From Ornithinicoccus hortensis (lineage in GTDB: Bacteria; Actinomycetota; Actinomycetes; Actinomycetales; Dermatophilaceae): a stretch of DNA of 64,000 nucleotides. Positions 8,228 to 17,512 of the stretch are shown here, one piece after another (position 1 is the first letter of the stretch; each line of letters starts with the position of its first letter). Location of the stretch: the NCBI RefSeq assembly GCF_006716185.1, contig NZ_VFOP01000001.1, positions 2,976,001 through 3,040,000 of the forward strand. Reading direction: 5' to 3'. The position numbers were made by a program, and so were the translations under genes. Below the pieces are notes generated by a model. That model was given only the letters and a program-made list of their open reading frames with translations, had not been told where the DNA came from and made no database searches.

Positions 8228-10300
8228 CTACTCCCCCTTCGCGGCGAGCACGTCCCAGATCTCGCGGGCTGCCGGGACGGCCACGTCACCGGCGATGCCG
8301 CCCTGCTCGAAGACCACCACCACGGCATACCGCGGGTCGTCGGTCGGGCCGTAGGAGGCATACCACCCGGTCGACTTGCGGCCGAACGACTCGGCCGACC
8401 CGGTCTTGCCGGCCACCGGGTAGGCCGCCAGGTCGAAGCCGGCGAAACCCTCCGCACCGGTCCCCCGGACGTTGACCCCCTCCAGGCCCTCCCGCAGGAT
8501 GTCCAGCGCCTCCGGGTCGACGTCCAGCGTGCCCGCCTCCTCGGTGGGCACGTGCTCGACGACCTCGCCGTCCCGGGTGCGGAACTCGGCGGCCGCGCGG
8601 GGCTGCACCAGGGTCCCGCCGTTGGCGACCGCGGCATACATCACAGCGATCTGCAGCGGGGTGGTCGCGATGTCGCCCTGCCCGATCGAGAAGTTCACGG
8701 CGTCGCCCGGCCGGTACTGCCAGCCATCGACGCAGTTCTCCTCGGCGAGCTGCTCGAGGAACTCCCGACGGTCCTTGTCCTTCTCCTCCGGGTAGCCGGT
8801 CTCGGCCCGCTCGCAGGTCGCCTCGCGGGTGGCCTCCCAGTAGGCCCGCTTCCACTCCCGCGACGGCAGCGTCCCGGCGCTCTCCCCCGCGAGGTCGACC
8901 CCCGTCGGCTGGCCGATCCGGAAGTCCTCCGCGGTGAGCACGTAGGGGTCCCGCAGGTCCGACTGCTGGGCCAGCCCGCCGAGGTCCTGCCAGGTGTCGT
9001 AGGCCCAGGTGTAGAACGCCGTGTCGCAGGACACCTCGATGATCCCGGGCAGGTCGAGCGCACCGTGCGCGGCGGACTCGAAGTTGGTGAAGGTGCGCCC
9101 GCCGATCTCCACGCTGCCGGGGCAGTCGTAGCTGGCCTCCGGGTCGATCCCCTGCCGCAGCGCCGCCGGGAGGGTGACCGCCTTGAACGTGGACGCGGGC
9201 GGGTAGGTCCCCGCGATCACCCGGTTGACCAGCGGCTGCCCGCCGGAGTCGTCGGTGAGCTCGTCGTACTGCGCCTGGGTGACGCCGCTGGTCCAGATGC
9301 CGGGGTCGTATGCTGGCCAGCTGGCCGCGGCGACGACCCCGCCGGTCTCGACGTCGAGCACCACGCCCGCCGCCGAGTCGGCCGGCCAGCCGTCCTCGCG
9401 GGCGGTGGCGACCCCCTCGGCGAGCACCCGCTCGACGGTCGCCTGCACCTCCGGGTCCAGGTAGGTGACCAGGTCCAGCCCCGACACGGGGTCGGTGTGC
9501 CCGACCTCCCCGGTGACCACGCCCCGCGGGTCGACCGCGACCGTGGTCCGGCCCGAGGTGCCCCGCAGCTGGGCGTCGTAGGCCTGCTCCAGGCCGGTGC
9601 GCCCCACGCGGTCCTGCGCAGCGACCGAGGCCTCGTCGTCGACCTCCTCGGCGGTCGGTCGGCCGAGGTAGCCGAGCAGGTGGGCGGCGTTGACCTCCGC
9701 CAGCGGGTAGTCCCGCACCGCGACGGCGGTGACCTCGATCCCGGGGAATGCCTCGGGGCGTTCCAGCACCCCCAGCGCGGAGACGGGGTCGACGTCGTAG
9801 GCGATCGGCACTGGCTGGTAGGGCGACCCGGAGAAGCAGGCGGGGACGGGTGGGGCGTCCGGGGTGCCGCACAGCAGGGTGCGACCCCACAGGCTCTCCA
9901 CCGGCAGGTCCAGCTCGTCGGCCACCGATTCGACCAGCGCCCGCCCGGCGTCCTCGGACTCCAGCAGGACCTCGGGGTCGACGGTCACCACGGTGGACGC
10001 CGCGTTGGTGACCAGCGGGGTGCCGTCCGCGGCCAGGATGCGACCCCGCAGGGCCGGCTCGGTGACCACCCGGGTGTTGACGGCGGCGGCCTCCTCGGCC
10101 AGCACCTCGTGCTCCACGAGCTGCAGCTGGACCAGGCGACCGACCAGGATGCCGATCAGGCAGAGCACCACGACCACCAACCCCCAGAGGGCCCCGACGC
10201 CGGGCCGGCGGCGCGGCAGGACGGGGCCGGCCAGGGGCCGCGGCACCCGGATCGGGGTGCGTCCCCCGGCCCGGCTGCGGGGCACCCGGTCGCCGGTCAT
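8228..10300 (-). CDS. mrdA: Penicillin-binding protein 2 (class B transpeptidase, elongation)
   Basis: Peptidoglycan transpeptidase of the elongation machinery. It has 690 residues: a cytoplasmic basic N-terminus, one transmembrane helix (about residues 35-55, GLVVVVLCLIGILVG), a dimerisation domain and the transpeptidase domain. Active-site motifs are visible: STFK in PPASTFKAV, SCDTAF in the SxN position and KTGSAE. The ATG at 10300 overlaps the mreD stop codon (ATGA), so it is translationally coupled to mreD. It is the last gene of the operon; the rodA gene that often follows is absent here, and the next gene is convergent. Confidence 0.94.
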   Translation of the reverse strand: MTGDRVPRSRAGGRTPIRVPRPLAGPVLPRRRPGVGALWGLVVVVLCLIGILVGRLVQLQLVEHEVLAEEAAAVNTRVVTEPALRGRILAADGTPLVTNAASTVVTVDPEVLLESEDAGRALVESVADELDLPVESLWGRTLLCGTPDAPPVPACFSGSPYQPVPIAYDVDPVSALGVLERPEAFPGIEVTAVAVRDYPLAEVNAAHLLGYLGRPTAEEVDDEASVAAQDRVGRTGLEQAYDAQLRGTSGRTTVAVDPRGVVTGEVGHTDPVSGLDLVTYLDPEVQATVERVLAEGVATAREDGWPADSAAGVVLDVETGGVVAAASWPAYDPGIWTSGVTQAQYDELTDDSGGQPLVNRVIAGTYPPASTFKAVTLPAALRQGIDPEASYDCPGSVEIGGRTFTNFESAAHGALDLPGIIEVSCDTAFYTWAYDTWQDLGGLAQQSDLRDPYVLTAEDFRIGQPTGVDLAGESAGTLPSREWKRAYWEATREATCERAETGYPEEKDKDRREFLEQLAEENCVDGWQYRPGDAVNFSIGQGDIATTPLQIAVMYAAVANGGTLVQPRAAAEFRTRDGEVVEHVPTEEAGTLDVDPEALDILREGLEGVNVRGTGAEGFAGFDLAAYPVAGKTGSAESFGRKSTGWYASYGPTDDPRYAVVVVFEQGGIAGDVAVPAAREIWDVLAAKGE

Positions 10301-10785
10301 GTCCAGCCCCTGGCCAGCAGGGCCCGCTCGACGGCGAGCAGCACCGGGAGCAGCACGACCGCGCCGATCAGGGTCATCGCGACCGACCAGGCCAGGTCCA
10401 CGGGGTGGGCCACCCCGATCCCGGCGGCGGCCGCGACCCCACGGATGCCCTGCACCAGCACGGCGGCCGCGAGCACCGCCACCAGCGGCAGCAGCCCCGA
10501 CCAGGTGGCGAACCGGCGCAACCACCCGGCGAGGAGCCCGACGCCCAGGTAGGACAGGGCGCTGGCGCCCAACGGCTCGGACCCGGGTGGCACGAGGTCC
10601 AGCAACCACCCGCCGGCCAGGCCGGTCAGGGCCGCGGCCGCCGGTCCCCGCACCAGGCCGACGGCGACCACGACGAGGAGCACCAGGTCCGGCCGGGCGG
10701 GCCAGCCGCCGGGAAAGGCCGACGGCAGCAGCACCGCCCCCACCAGCGCCACCGCCCGCCACACCGGACCGGGCAGGTGCCTCAC
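10297..10785 (-). CDS. mreD: Rod-shape-determining membrane protein MreD
   Basis: A 162-residue protein with about five hydrophobic segments, the usual size and topology for MreD, which links the Mre filament system to wall synthesis. Sequence conservation in this family is weak, so the call rests on topology and the mreB-mreC-mreD-mrdA order. The GTG start at 10785 overlaps the mreC stop codon and its own stop overlaps the mrdA start. Confidence 0.9.
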   Translation of the reverse strand: MRHLPGPVWRAVALVGAVLLPSAFPGGWPARPDLVLLVVVAVGLVRGPAAAALTGLAGGWLLDLVPPGSEPLGASALSYLGVGLLAGWLRRFATWSGLLPLVAVLAAAVLVQGIRGVAAAAGIGVAHPVDLAWSVAMTLIGAVVLLPVLLAVERALLARGWT

Positions 10786-11597
10786 GAGGACCTCACGAAG
10801 ACGACGCCGACCAGGTCGAGGGTGTCTACGTCCACGAACGGACGGACCGCGGCCGTCGCCCCCAGCTGACCGCTGTCGGGGTCCACCGAGGTGACGGTCC
10901 CGAGCGGGATGCGGGCCGCATACGGGATGTTGTCGGCGCTGCCGAGGGTGACGACCCGGTCCCCCTCCCGGATCTCGCCGGCGCCGAGCGCGGTGAGGGT
11001 CAACTCCCCGGGCGCGCGCGACGGCAGCCCGGGGGCGGCCTCGGCGCGGACCGTGCCGAGGTTGCCGCCGTGCCCGAACCGGACGCCCACGACCACCCCG
11101 GGGTCCCCGAGGATGACGACGTCGCTGCTGGTCGGCGCGACCCGGACGACCCGTCCGACGAGGCCGTCCACATTCACGACCGACTGGTCGACCTGCACCC
11201 CGTCGGTGGACCCGACGTCGAGGGTGACGGTCCGGCCCGCGACCGGCGAGCTGGCCGAGGAGAAGCCCACCACCCGGGCGGGCAGCAGGTCGTGCACCCC
11301 CCAGGAGGCCGAGGCGTGCAGCTCACCGAGCTCGGTGGACTGCTCCTGCAGGGCCTCGAGCTCGTCGACCCGGGCGGCGAGGGCGTTGCGCTCCCGGGTG
11401 AGCTCGACCAGGTCCCCGTCGGTCCAGCCGGCCAGCGCCGACTGCGCGGGCGCGGCCACGGTGGCGACGGCACGCCGGACCGGCGCGGTGAGCGAGGGGC
11501 GGGCCAGGTCCACCACGACGGCCACCAGGGTGAGCGCCACCAGCAGTCCGACCAACCACCAGGTGCGCCGCGGGGAGGAGGGCCCGGCCGGGGTCAC
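10782..11597 (-). CDS. mreC: Rod-shape-determining protein MreC
   Basis: Scaffold protein on the outer face of the membrane. It has 271 residues: an N-terminal membrane helix (about residues 13-30, WWLVGLLVALTLVAVVV), a short coiled coil (ELTRERNALAARVDELEAL, about 63-82) and the beta-rich MreC domain with the conserved VVNVDGLVGRVV and GDPGVVVGV stretches. The GTG start at 11597 lies 4 bp after the mreB stop. It is shorter than MreC proteins that carry long C-terminal extensions, but complete. Confidence 0.94.
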   Translation of the reverse strand: MTPAGPSSPRRTWWLVGLLVALTLVAVVVDLARPSLTAPVRRAVATVAAPAQSALAGWTDGDLVELTRERNALAARVDELEALQEQSTELGELHASASWGVHDLLPARVVGFSSASSPVAGRTVTLDVGSTDGVQVDQSVVNVDGLVGRVVRVAPTSSDVVILGDPGVVVGVRFGHGGNLGTVRAEAAPGLPSRAPGELTLTALGAGEIREGDRVVTLGSADNIPYAARIPLGTVTSVDPDSGQLGATAAVRPFVDVDTLDLVGVVFVRSS

Positions 11598-11601
11598 CGG
11601 T

Positions 11602-12642
11602 TCACCGCCGCTGCCCGGTGCTGGTCACCAGGAGTTGTTCGAGGGCGGCGAAGTCGTCGACGCAGGCGCCGGCGCCCCGGGCCACCGCCTGCCGCGGCTC
11701 CTCGGCCACCTGGACAGGGACGCCGAGCTCCGCGCGCAACCGCTCCGGCAGGCCGCGCAGCTGGGCGCCCCCACCCGTCAGCGTCAGGCCGCTGTCGAGC
11801 ACGTCACCGGACAGCTCGGGGGGACAGACGTCCAGGACCGCCCGGACGACGTCCACCACCTGGAGCACGACCGGCTCGATCATGGCGCGCACCTCGGTGG
11901 AGGTCAGGGTCACGGTGCGCGGCAGCCCGCTCGTCAGGTCCCGCCCCCGCACCCGCATGTCGAGTTCCTCAGCCAGGGGGTATGCCGAGCCGACCGTGAG
12001 CTTGATGTCCTCGGCCGTCCGCTCCCCCAGCACCAGCCCGTGACGGCTCCGCACCGCGGCGGCGATCGTCTCGTCCAGCTCGGTCCCGCCGACCCGGAGC
12101 CCGCGGGCGTTGACCACCCCGCCGAGGCTGATCACGGCGACCTCCGTCGTGCCGCCCCCGATGTCGACGACCAGGGAGGCCCGCGCCTCGTGGACCGGCA
12201 GTCCCGCGCCGATCGCCGCCGCCATGGACTCCTCCAGGACGTAGACCCGCCGGGCGCCGGCGTGCAGGGCCGCGTCCTCGAGCGCCCGGCGCTCGACCGC
12301 CGTCACCCCGCTCGGCACGCAGACGACCATCCGGGGCCGCACCAGCCGGGACGGCCGGGTCCGCTCCACGAAGTGGCGCAGCAACTGCTCGGCGACCTCC
12401 CCGTCGGTGACCACCCCGCCGACCACCGGGCGCAGCGTCAGGATGGAGGCCGGGGTCCGCCCGTGCATCTCCAGGGCCTCGGTGCCGGCGGCGACGAGCC
12501 GGCCCGAGCCGACCTCGAGGGCGACGAGCGACGGCTCGTCGAGCACGATCCCGCGGCCCTGGGCGTGCAGGAGCGTGCTGGAACTGCCGAGGTCGACGGC
12601 CACGTCCCGCCCCAGCAGCCCACGACCCCGTCCAGTGCTCAC
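11602..12642 (-). CDS. mreB: Rod-shape-determining protein MreB (bacterial actin)
   Basis: Cytoplasmic filament-forming ATPase that guides lateral wall synthesis. It has 346 residues, the normal length. The actin-fold motifs are present: phosphate 1 (VAVDLGSSSTL), phosphate 2 (LVVDIGGGTTEVAVIS), the VPSGVTAVERRAL connection and the adenosine loop (LTLTGGGAQLRGL). A GTG start at 12642 gives MSTGRGRGLLGRD. It is the first clear gene of the mre operon; a small His-rich frame lies 60 bp upstream. Confidence 0.95.
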   Translation of the reverse strand: MSTGRGRGLLGRDVAVDLGSSSTLLHAQGRGIVLDEPSLVALEVGSGRLVAAGTEALEMHGRTPASILTLRPVVGGVVTDGEVAEQLLRHFVERTRPSRLVRPRMVVCVPSGVTAVERRALEDAALHAGARRVYVLEESMAAAIGAGLPVHEARASLVVDIGGGTTEVAVISLGGVVNARGLRVGGTELDETIAAAVRSRHGLVLGERTAEDIKLTVGSAYPLAEELDMRVRGRDLTSGLPRTVTLTSTEVRAMIEPVVLQVVDVVRAVLDVCPPELSGDVLDSGLTLTGGGAQLRGLPERLRAELGVPVQVAEEPRQAVARGAGACVDDFAALEQLLVTSTGQRR

Positions 12643-12702
12643 CCGCAGATGGTACGCAGCCCCGGGCCGGGGGCGGGCGTCCGCCTCGGCCGGGCACCGG
12701 GC

Positions 12703-12978
12703 TCAGTCGCCCGCGTCCGCCCTTCCGCCGTCATCGTCCCCGTCACCTTGAGTTGACGAGCCGGGCTTGTCAACATCGGCTGACGTATCCTCCCCGTTGG
12801 CAGGGGCCGTGCCCGGCGAGTGCACGTGCTCGAAGGCGTCGTGCAACCGGTCGGGCGTCCGGCCCAGCTCGGAATCACGGAACGGATCACCGTCGTGGTG
12901 GTGCCCGGCGTGCCGCCCCCGCTCGTGGTGCGGCAGGTCCTCGGGGACCTTCTGGCCGGGGTTGGTTTCGGGGCTCAT
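12703..12978 (-). CDS. Small acidic, histidine-rich protein of unknown function
   Basis: A 91-residue frame with a His cluster (PHHERGRHAGHHHDGD, residues 16-31) and an acidic, low-complexity C-terminus rich in Asp and Gly. No known domain is recognised. Support for a real gene is an ATG at 12978 with AGGA seven bases upstream, and its position in the same direction just ahead of mreB. The low-complexity tail and short length keep confidence modest. The His cluster could bind metal, but this is inference only. Confidence 0.45.
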   Translation of the reverse strand: MSPETNPGQKVPEDLPHHERGRHAGHHHDGDPFRDSELGRTPDRLHDAFEHVHSPGTAPANGEDTSADVDKPGSSTQGDGDDDGGRADAGD

Positions 12979-13034
12979 CTCCCGTTCCTATCGGTGCCGG
13001 GGCCCGGCCGCAAGAGGGAGCGTGGCCGGCGGGG

Positions 13035-13632
13035 CTAACCGGTTAGCTGCTCGAGGAGGCAGACCGCGTAGCCGAGGGTGAGCGACCGCAGGACGGTGTC
13101 GGCGCCGGCGTCGAAGTCGAGGTGGTAGGCGACCGTGTCCGTGCGGTCCAGCGCGACCTGCCCCACCTCCGACCCCTCCGCGCTGACGACCGCGTACTGC
13201 GGGATCGGCCGGGCCCGGCGCTGGCCGAGACGATGGTCAGTCCCCCGAGCGGCCGGTCGTCCTGTCCGTGGAAGGCGATGTCGGCACGGGCCCGGGAGCC
13301 CGACCGTGGCACCGCCCGACCCAGCCCCCCGCGTCGGCCAGCGAGACCTCCACCGACGGGCCGCCGCGCCACGGCCGGGGCTGCTCGAGCGCGAGCACCC
13401 GGCCGTCCTCGTCGTCCAGCAGGTCCCACGACCGGGCGGCACGCTTGCGCGGGAGCAGCAGGGCGATGGCGGCCCGCCGGCCGACCCCGGCGCGATCCCG
13501 TGCCGTGCCCAGCAGTGCGCCCGACGGGTCGAGGACCCGGCAGTGCGCCGCCTGGTCGGCGGACCGTCGTCCGGTCGTGACGACGAGTCGGTCGGCGGTG
13601 AAGAGGGAGGACACGACCCCGCATCCTGCCAC
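13035..13632 (-). pseudogene. Disrupted gene for a LURP-one/scramblase-like protein (two frameshifts)
   Basis: Protein-like sequence continues through three frames on the minus strand. The first part starts at GTG 13632 or 13614 (SSLFTADRLVVTTG) and runs to about 13300. The middle (ARADIAFHGQDDRPLGGLTI) is in a second frame. The end (QYAVVSAEGSEVGQVALD through TLGYAVCLLEQL) is in a third frame and stops at 13035. Joined, they make about 195 residues with beta-strand character and a C-terminal helix like those in LURP-one/phospholipid-scramblase-related proteins. Both shifts go the same way, near 13,285-13,320 and 13,205-13,225, within C/G runs. It could be a true pseudogene or two sequencing errors. 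The family assignment is tentative. Confidence 0.55.
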
Positions 13633-13647
13633 GCTCCGGGCCGGCCG

Positions 13648-14796
13648 TCAGTACAGGAACATCGGCTTGCCCCGGACGTGCCGCACCTTCGGGCGGTAGG
13701 AGGCCACGTCGTACAGCTCGTCGACGTCGACCCGCTTGACCCCCTCGCCGGTGACGGCGATCGGCACGCTGGTGTAGCTCCCGTTGCGCAGCGCCACCAT
13801 CCGGCCGGTCGAGCCGTCCAGCGCCAGGTCGGCGGCCATCACCGCGTAGTTGGTGGCCACCATCAGGTCCAGGGAGTCCGGGCTGCCCGACCGCATCAGG
13901 TAGCCGACCTGCTGGTAGACGATGCCCTCGCCGGTCCGTTCCTTGATCAGCTCACCGGTCACCTGGCCGATCCCGCCGAGCTTGCGGTGGCCGTAGGCGT
14001 CGGCCTCCCCGCTCAGCATCATGTCGCCGCCCTCGATGGTGGCGCCCTCGGAGATGGTGACCATCGCGTATGACGAGGGGTTGGCCTTCTTGTCCGCGAC
14101 CAACATCTCGCACACCCGGTCGATGTCGAAGGGCACCTCCGGGATCAGCGCCCGGTCCACCCCTGCCAGGTAGGCGGTGATCAGCGAGGTCTCCCCGCTG
14201 TAGCGGCCGAACAGCTCCACCACGGCGATCCGCTCGTGCGACCCGGTGGAGGTCCGCAGGTTGTGGATGAACTGCACGCCACGGGTGATCGCGGTGGAGA
14301 AGCCGATGCAGTAGTCGGTGCCGTGCACGTCGTTGTCCATCGTCTTGGGGATGGCGATCGTGGGGACGCCCTCCTGGTGCATCCGCAGCCCGTAGGACAA
14401 CGTGTCGTCGCCGCCGATCGGGATGAGCACGTCGATCCCGGCCGCCTCCACGACCTTCAGCGCGTGCGCCGTCAGGTCGTGGGGGCCATCGCCGGAGACA
14501 CCGCCGGCCAGGAAGTCGGGGACCTCGTCGGTCTTGACCTTGCCGGGGTTGGTCCGGGAGCTGTGCAGGAAGGTGCCGCCGCTGCGGTCCACCGTGCGCA
14601 CCACCCGGGGGTCCAGGGTCACCAGGTTCTCGGCCATCGAGTCCGGGTCCTCCGGGTCGGTCCTGAGCAAGCCGCCCCAGCCGCGGCGGATGCCGACGAC
14701 CTGGTGCCCCTCCTCGTGCACCCGGTTCACGACCGCCTTGATGCACGGGTTCAGCCCGGGGACGTCGCCGCCCCCGGTGAGGATGCCGATGCGCAT
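13648..14796 (-). CDS. pfp: 6-phosphofructokinase, residues typical of the PPi-dependent type
   Basis: Glycolytic enzyme that phosphorylates fructose 6-phosphate. It has 382 residues, starting at ATG 14796 ([16 protein letters not shown]). The donor-site motif is GGDDT (128-132), with Asp131 where ATP enzymes have Gly, and the next motif is PKTMDND with Lys151. Both residues mark pyrophosphate-dependent enzymes in this family, so a reversible PPi-dependent reaction is likely. Other signatures are GFSTAI and [12 protein letters not shown]. Some actinobacterial enzymes in this group use ATP despite similar sequences, so the donor is inferred. It is a single gene downstream of the disrupted gene's strand partner set. 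Confidence 0.88.
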   Translation of the reverse strand: MRIGILTGGGDVPGLNPCIKAVVNRVHEEGHQVVGIRRGWGGLLRTDPEDPDSMAENLVTLDPRVVRTVDRSGGTFLHSSRTNPGKVKTDEVPDFLAGGVSGDGPHDLTAHALKVVEAAGIDVLIPIGGDDTLSYGLRMHQEGVPTIAIPKTMDNDVHGTDYCIGFSTAITRGVQFIHNLRTSTGSHERIAVVELFGRYSGETSLITAYLAGVDRALIPEVPFDIDRVCEMLVADKKANPSSYAMVTISEGATIEGGDMMLSGEADAYGHRKLGGIGQVTGELIKERTGEGIVYQQVGYLMRSGSPDSLDLMVATNYAVMAADLALDGSTGRMVALRNGSYTSVPIAVTGEGVKRVDVDELYDVASYRPKVRHVRGKPMFLY

Positions 14797-14924
14797 GGGC
14801 CACTCCGCCTTCCGGTCCGGTCCGCGGACTGCCTCGACCGCGGCTGCACGGTCAGCCTAGTGGGCGGGGTGGGACGGCATACGGAGGGAGCGGCCGTCCC
14901 CGTGGGCGTGGCGGATCGGGGGCG

Positions 14925-15755
14925 CTAGCCCGGCACCCGGGCGAGCTGACGCGCCTGGGCGACGAGGCGTCCGGTGCTGTCCCAGACGTCCGCGTCCTCC
15001 TCCAGGAAGCCACCGGCCAGGTTGCGGCTGGAGGTGACGATCTGCAGCCAGCCGGGCGCCGGGCGGGCCCGGACGTGGGCGGTGAGCTCGACCGTCGGTG
15101 CCCAGCCGGTGACGCCTAGGTCGAAGGCGACCGGGGGCATCGCGTCCACGGCCATCAGCAGGAGGTACGGGTCCGGCTCGCGCCCGTCCGGCATACGGAG
15201 CCAGCCGCGCAACTGTCCCCTGCCGGAGGGGCGCCCCACCGCCCACCCGGCGGTCGCGGGATCGATCCGCAGGTCCAGCTGGTGCAGGATGTTGACGCCG
15301 CGGATCGCCTCCGCTGGGGCGTCCAGGGCCTTGGTGCAGTCCTCCGGCCCCGGCATCGGTGGGGGTTCGGCCGCGGTCCGGACGTCGTCCGGGAGGGAGT
15401 CCAGCGAGCCGTAGGTGGCCAGCGCCCGGACCTTCTGGACGGGTTCCCCTTCCGGTCCGTCCTGCCACAGCGAGACCTCGCCGGTGGCGACCTGGCGGCC
15501 CGTGCGCACCGTCTCGGTGTGCACCGTGACCGGCCCGGGGCTGCTCGCGGCCAGGTAGTAGGCGCTGATCACGAACGGGTCCGGGTGGCCAGTGCCGCCC
15601 AATTCGGCGGCGAGCGCCGAACCGGCCATGGCCAGGGCGACCCCGCCGTTGACGGCGTGACCGATCAGCCAGTCATCGGTGAACTCACCGGTGCGGGTGT
15701 GCGGCCCGGACTCGTGGGTGGCGATGGCCCGGTCGAACGCGCTCTGCTCCGGCAC
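14925..15755 (-). CDS. Acyl-CoA thioesterase-like double-hotdog protein
   Basis: A 276-residue protein of the TesB-like thioesterase superfamily: two hotdog halves, the first with GHAVNGGVALAMAG (about residues 32-45) and ISAYYLAASSPGPVTV. The second half carries GWLRMPDGREPDPYLLLMAVDAMPP and a C-terminal LAGGFLEEDADVWDSTGRLVAQARQL, typical of actinobacterial thioesterase-family proteins. Likely substrates are acyl-CoAs, but no specific one can be read. The GTG start at 15755 lies a few bases after the end of ndk's strand neighbour, with ndk transcribed toward it (6 bp gap), so the two may share a transcript. Confidence 0.8.
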   Translation of the reverse strand: MPEQSAFDRAIATHESGPHTRTGEFTDDWLIGHAVNGGVALAMAGSALAAELGGTGHPDPFVISAYYLAASSPGPVTVHTETVRTGRQVATGEVSLWQDGPEGEPVQKVRALATYGSLDSLPDDVRTAAEPPPMPGPEDCTKALDAPAEAIRGVNILHQLDLRIDPATAGWAVGRPSGRGQLRGWLRMPDGREPDPYLLLMAVDAMPPVAFDLGVTGWAPTVELTAHVRARPAPGWLQIVTSSRNLAGGFLEEDADVWDSTGRLVAQARQLARVPG

Positions 15756-15761
15756 GGGGCC

Positions 15762-16193
15762 TCAGACCCCGGCGGGGAACCAGATGGCGATCTCGCGGGC
15801 CGCGGACTCCGGGGAGTCCGAGCCGTGCACGATGTTCTGCTGCACCTTCAGGCCCCAGTCGCGGCCGAGGTCCCCACGGATCGTGCCGGGCAGCGCGGCC
15901 GTCGGGTCGGTGGCGCCGGCGAGGGCACGGAACCCCTCGATGCAGCGCTGGCCCTCGATCACGGCGGCCGTCACCGGCCCGGAGAGCATGAACTCCAGGA
16001 GCGGCTCGTAGAACGGCTTGCCCTCGTGCTCGGCATAGTGCTCGGCCAGCTGCTCGCGGGTCGGGGTGGTCACCGCCAGGGCGACCAGGGTGTACCCCTT
16101 GGCCTCGATCCGGCGCAGCACCTCCCCGCTCAGACCACGGCGGTAGCCGTCGGGCTTGACCAGGACCAGGGATCGTTCGATCTGCTCGCTCAC
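15762..16193 (-). CDS. ndk: Nucleoside diphosphate kinase
   Basis: Transfers phosphate between nucleoside tri- and diphosphates through a phosphohistidine. It has 143 residues, the standard length, with the start SLVLVKPDG, and the active-site motif NIVHGSDSPESA with His123. The GTG at 16193 is the start; longer upstream frame is not protein-like. It lies in the actinobacterial folC-DUF4233-ndk neighbourhood, here with uppP inserted before it. Confidence 0.96.
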   Translation of the reverse strand: MSEQIERSLVLVKPDGYRRGLSGEVLRRIEAKGYTLVALAVTTPTREQLAEHYAEHEGKPFYEPLLEFMLSGPVTAAVIEGQRCIEGFRALAGATDPTAALPGTIRGDLGRDWGLKVQQNIVHGSDSPESAAREIAIWFPAGV

Positions 16194-16228
16194 GCGGGTC
16201 AGCCTAATCTGCCGGGCTACCCGTCGGT

Positions 16229-17062
16229 TCAGCTGGCCTGCAGCACGCCGCTGCCGAGCAGCCCGAACAAGACCAGGGCCAGGACGATCCGGTAGATCAC
16301 GAACGGCGTGAAGGTGTGCGTGCTGATGTAGCGCATGAACCAGGCGATGATCGCCAGGGCCACCACGAAGGCGATCCCGGTGGCCAGCGCGATCGGGCCC
16401 CACTCCGGCGCCACCGCCTCGTCGGAGATCTTGAGGACCTGGTAGAGCCCGGACCCGAGCACCGCCGGGATCGCCAGCAGGAAGCTGTAGCGCGCCGCCG
16501 TCGCCCGGGAGTACCCCATGAACAGACCAGCCGCGATGGTGCCGCCGCTGCGGGAGACGCCTGGGATGAGCGCCAGCGACTGCGCCAGGCCGTAGAGGAT
16601 GCCGTCGCGCCAGGTGAGCTGGCGCAGCTCCTTCGGCTGCTTCACCCGGGCGGCGAACCGGTCCGCGGCGTAGATCACCAGGGCGAAGACCAGGAGCATC
16701 GTGGCGGTGAGCCACAGGCTGCGCAGGTCGGTCTCGATGTAGTCCTGCAGGGTGAAGCCGAGGACCCCGATCGGGACGGACCCGATGATCACGAGCCACC
16801 CCATACGGGCATCCGGGTCGTCCCGCGGGAGCTTCCCGACCAGGGACAGCGCCCAGTGGGAGATGATCCGGACGATGTCGCGCCAGAAGAAGACCAGGAC
16901 CGCGGCTTCGGTGCCCAGCTGGGTGATCGCGGTGAACGCCGCCCCCGGGTCCTCGTTGCCGATGAGCTGGCCCACGATCGACAGGTGCGCGCTCGAACTG
17001 ATCGGCAGGAACTCGGTGAGGCCCTGGACCAGTCCCAGGACGATCGCCTGCAGGTAGTCCAT
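16229..17062 (-). CDS. uppP: Undecaprenyl-diphosphatase (BacA/UppP)
   Basis: Membrane phosphatase that recycles the undecaprenyl carrier for peptidoglycan synthesis and gives bacitracin tolerance. It has 277 residues with about eight hydrophobic segments. Signature motifs are [14 protein letters not shown] (residues 15-28, with the catalytic Glu and Ser) and [12 protein letters not shown] (about 165-176, with the essential Arg). The ATG at 17062 follows the DUF4233 stop codon directly, so the two are coupled. Confidence 0.96.
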   Translation of the reverse strand: MDYLQAIVLGLVQGLTEFLPISSSAHLSIVGQLIGNEDPGAAFTAITQLGTEAAVLVFFWRDIVRIISHWALSLVGKLPRDDPDARMGWLVIIGSVPIGVLGFTLQDYIETDLRSLWLTATMLLVFALVIYAADRFAARVKQPKELRQLTWRDGILYGLAQSLALIPGVSRSGGTIAAGLFMGYSRATAARYSFLLAIPAVLGSGLYQVLKISDEAVAPEWGPIALATGIAFVVALAIIAWFMRYISTHTFTPFVIYRIVLALVLFGLLGSGVLQAS

Positions 17063-17500
17063 TCAGTCCTCACTCGTGGTTTGGTCGTGCGTCGTGCCGT
17101 GCTCTTCCGCCCACCGTTGCGACAGCTCCTCCATCTTGCGCCCCTGGACCAGCGAGACCACCCACAACGCGCCGAAGATCGCGACGACGCCGAGCATCGC
17201 CGGGAGCACGAGCGCGCTGGCCAGGGTCAGCAGCTGGACAAGCCAGCCCAGGGTGATCCCGAACGGGCGCCGCAACACCCCGGCCGCGACCACGCACAGC
17301 AGCGCCAGGATGGTGCCGCCGATGAGGTAGGTCCGGCCGGCGTCGGCATCGCCGTCCGTCAACGCCAGCCCGCGGGCCACCAGGGCCCCGAAGCCGATGG
17401 CCAGGGCCTGTCCGATGAGGGTCATGCCGGCGAAGCGCCGGGTGAACGTCCCCGGCACGCCGGTCAGGGGAAGTGCACGCACGGGAGGACATTCTGTCAT
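17063..17500 (-). CDS. DUF4233 membrane protein
   Basis: A 145-residue protein with four hydrophobic segments (about residues 22-42, 58-75, 82-98 and 100-118) and a charged C-terminal tail. DUF4233 proteins lie next to folC in many actinomycetes, as here, and their function is unknown. The start is the ATG at 17500. Between it and folC lies a 200-bp repeat block, so it may have its own transcript. Confidence 0.85.
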   Translation of the reverse strand: MTECPPVRALPLTGVPGTFTRRFAGMTLIGQALAIGFGALVARGLALTDGDADAGRTYLIGGTILALLCVVAAGVLRRPFGITLGWLVQLLTLASALVLPAMLGVVAIFGALWVVSLVQGRKMEELSQRWAEEHGTTHDQTTSED

Positions 17501-17512
17501 CCCCAGCCCTCA

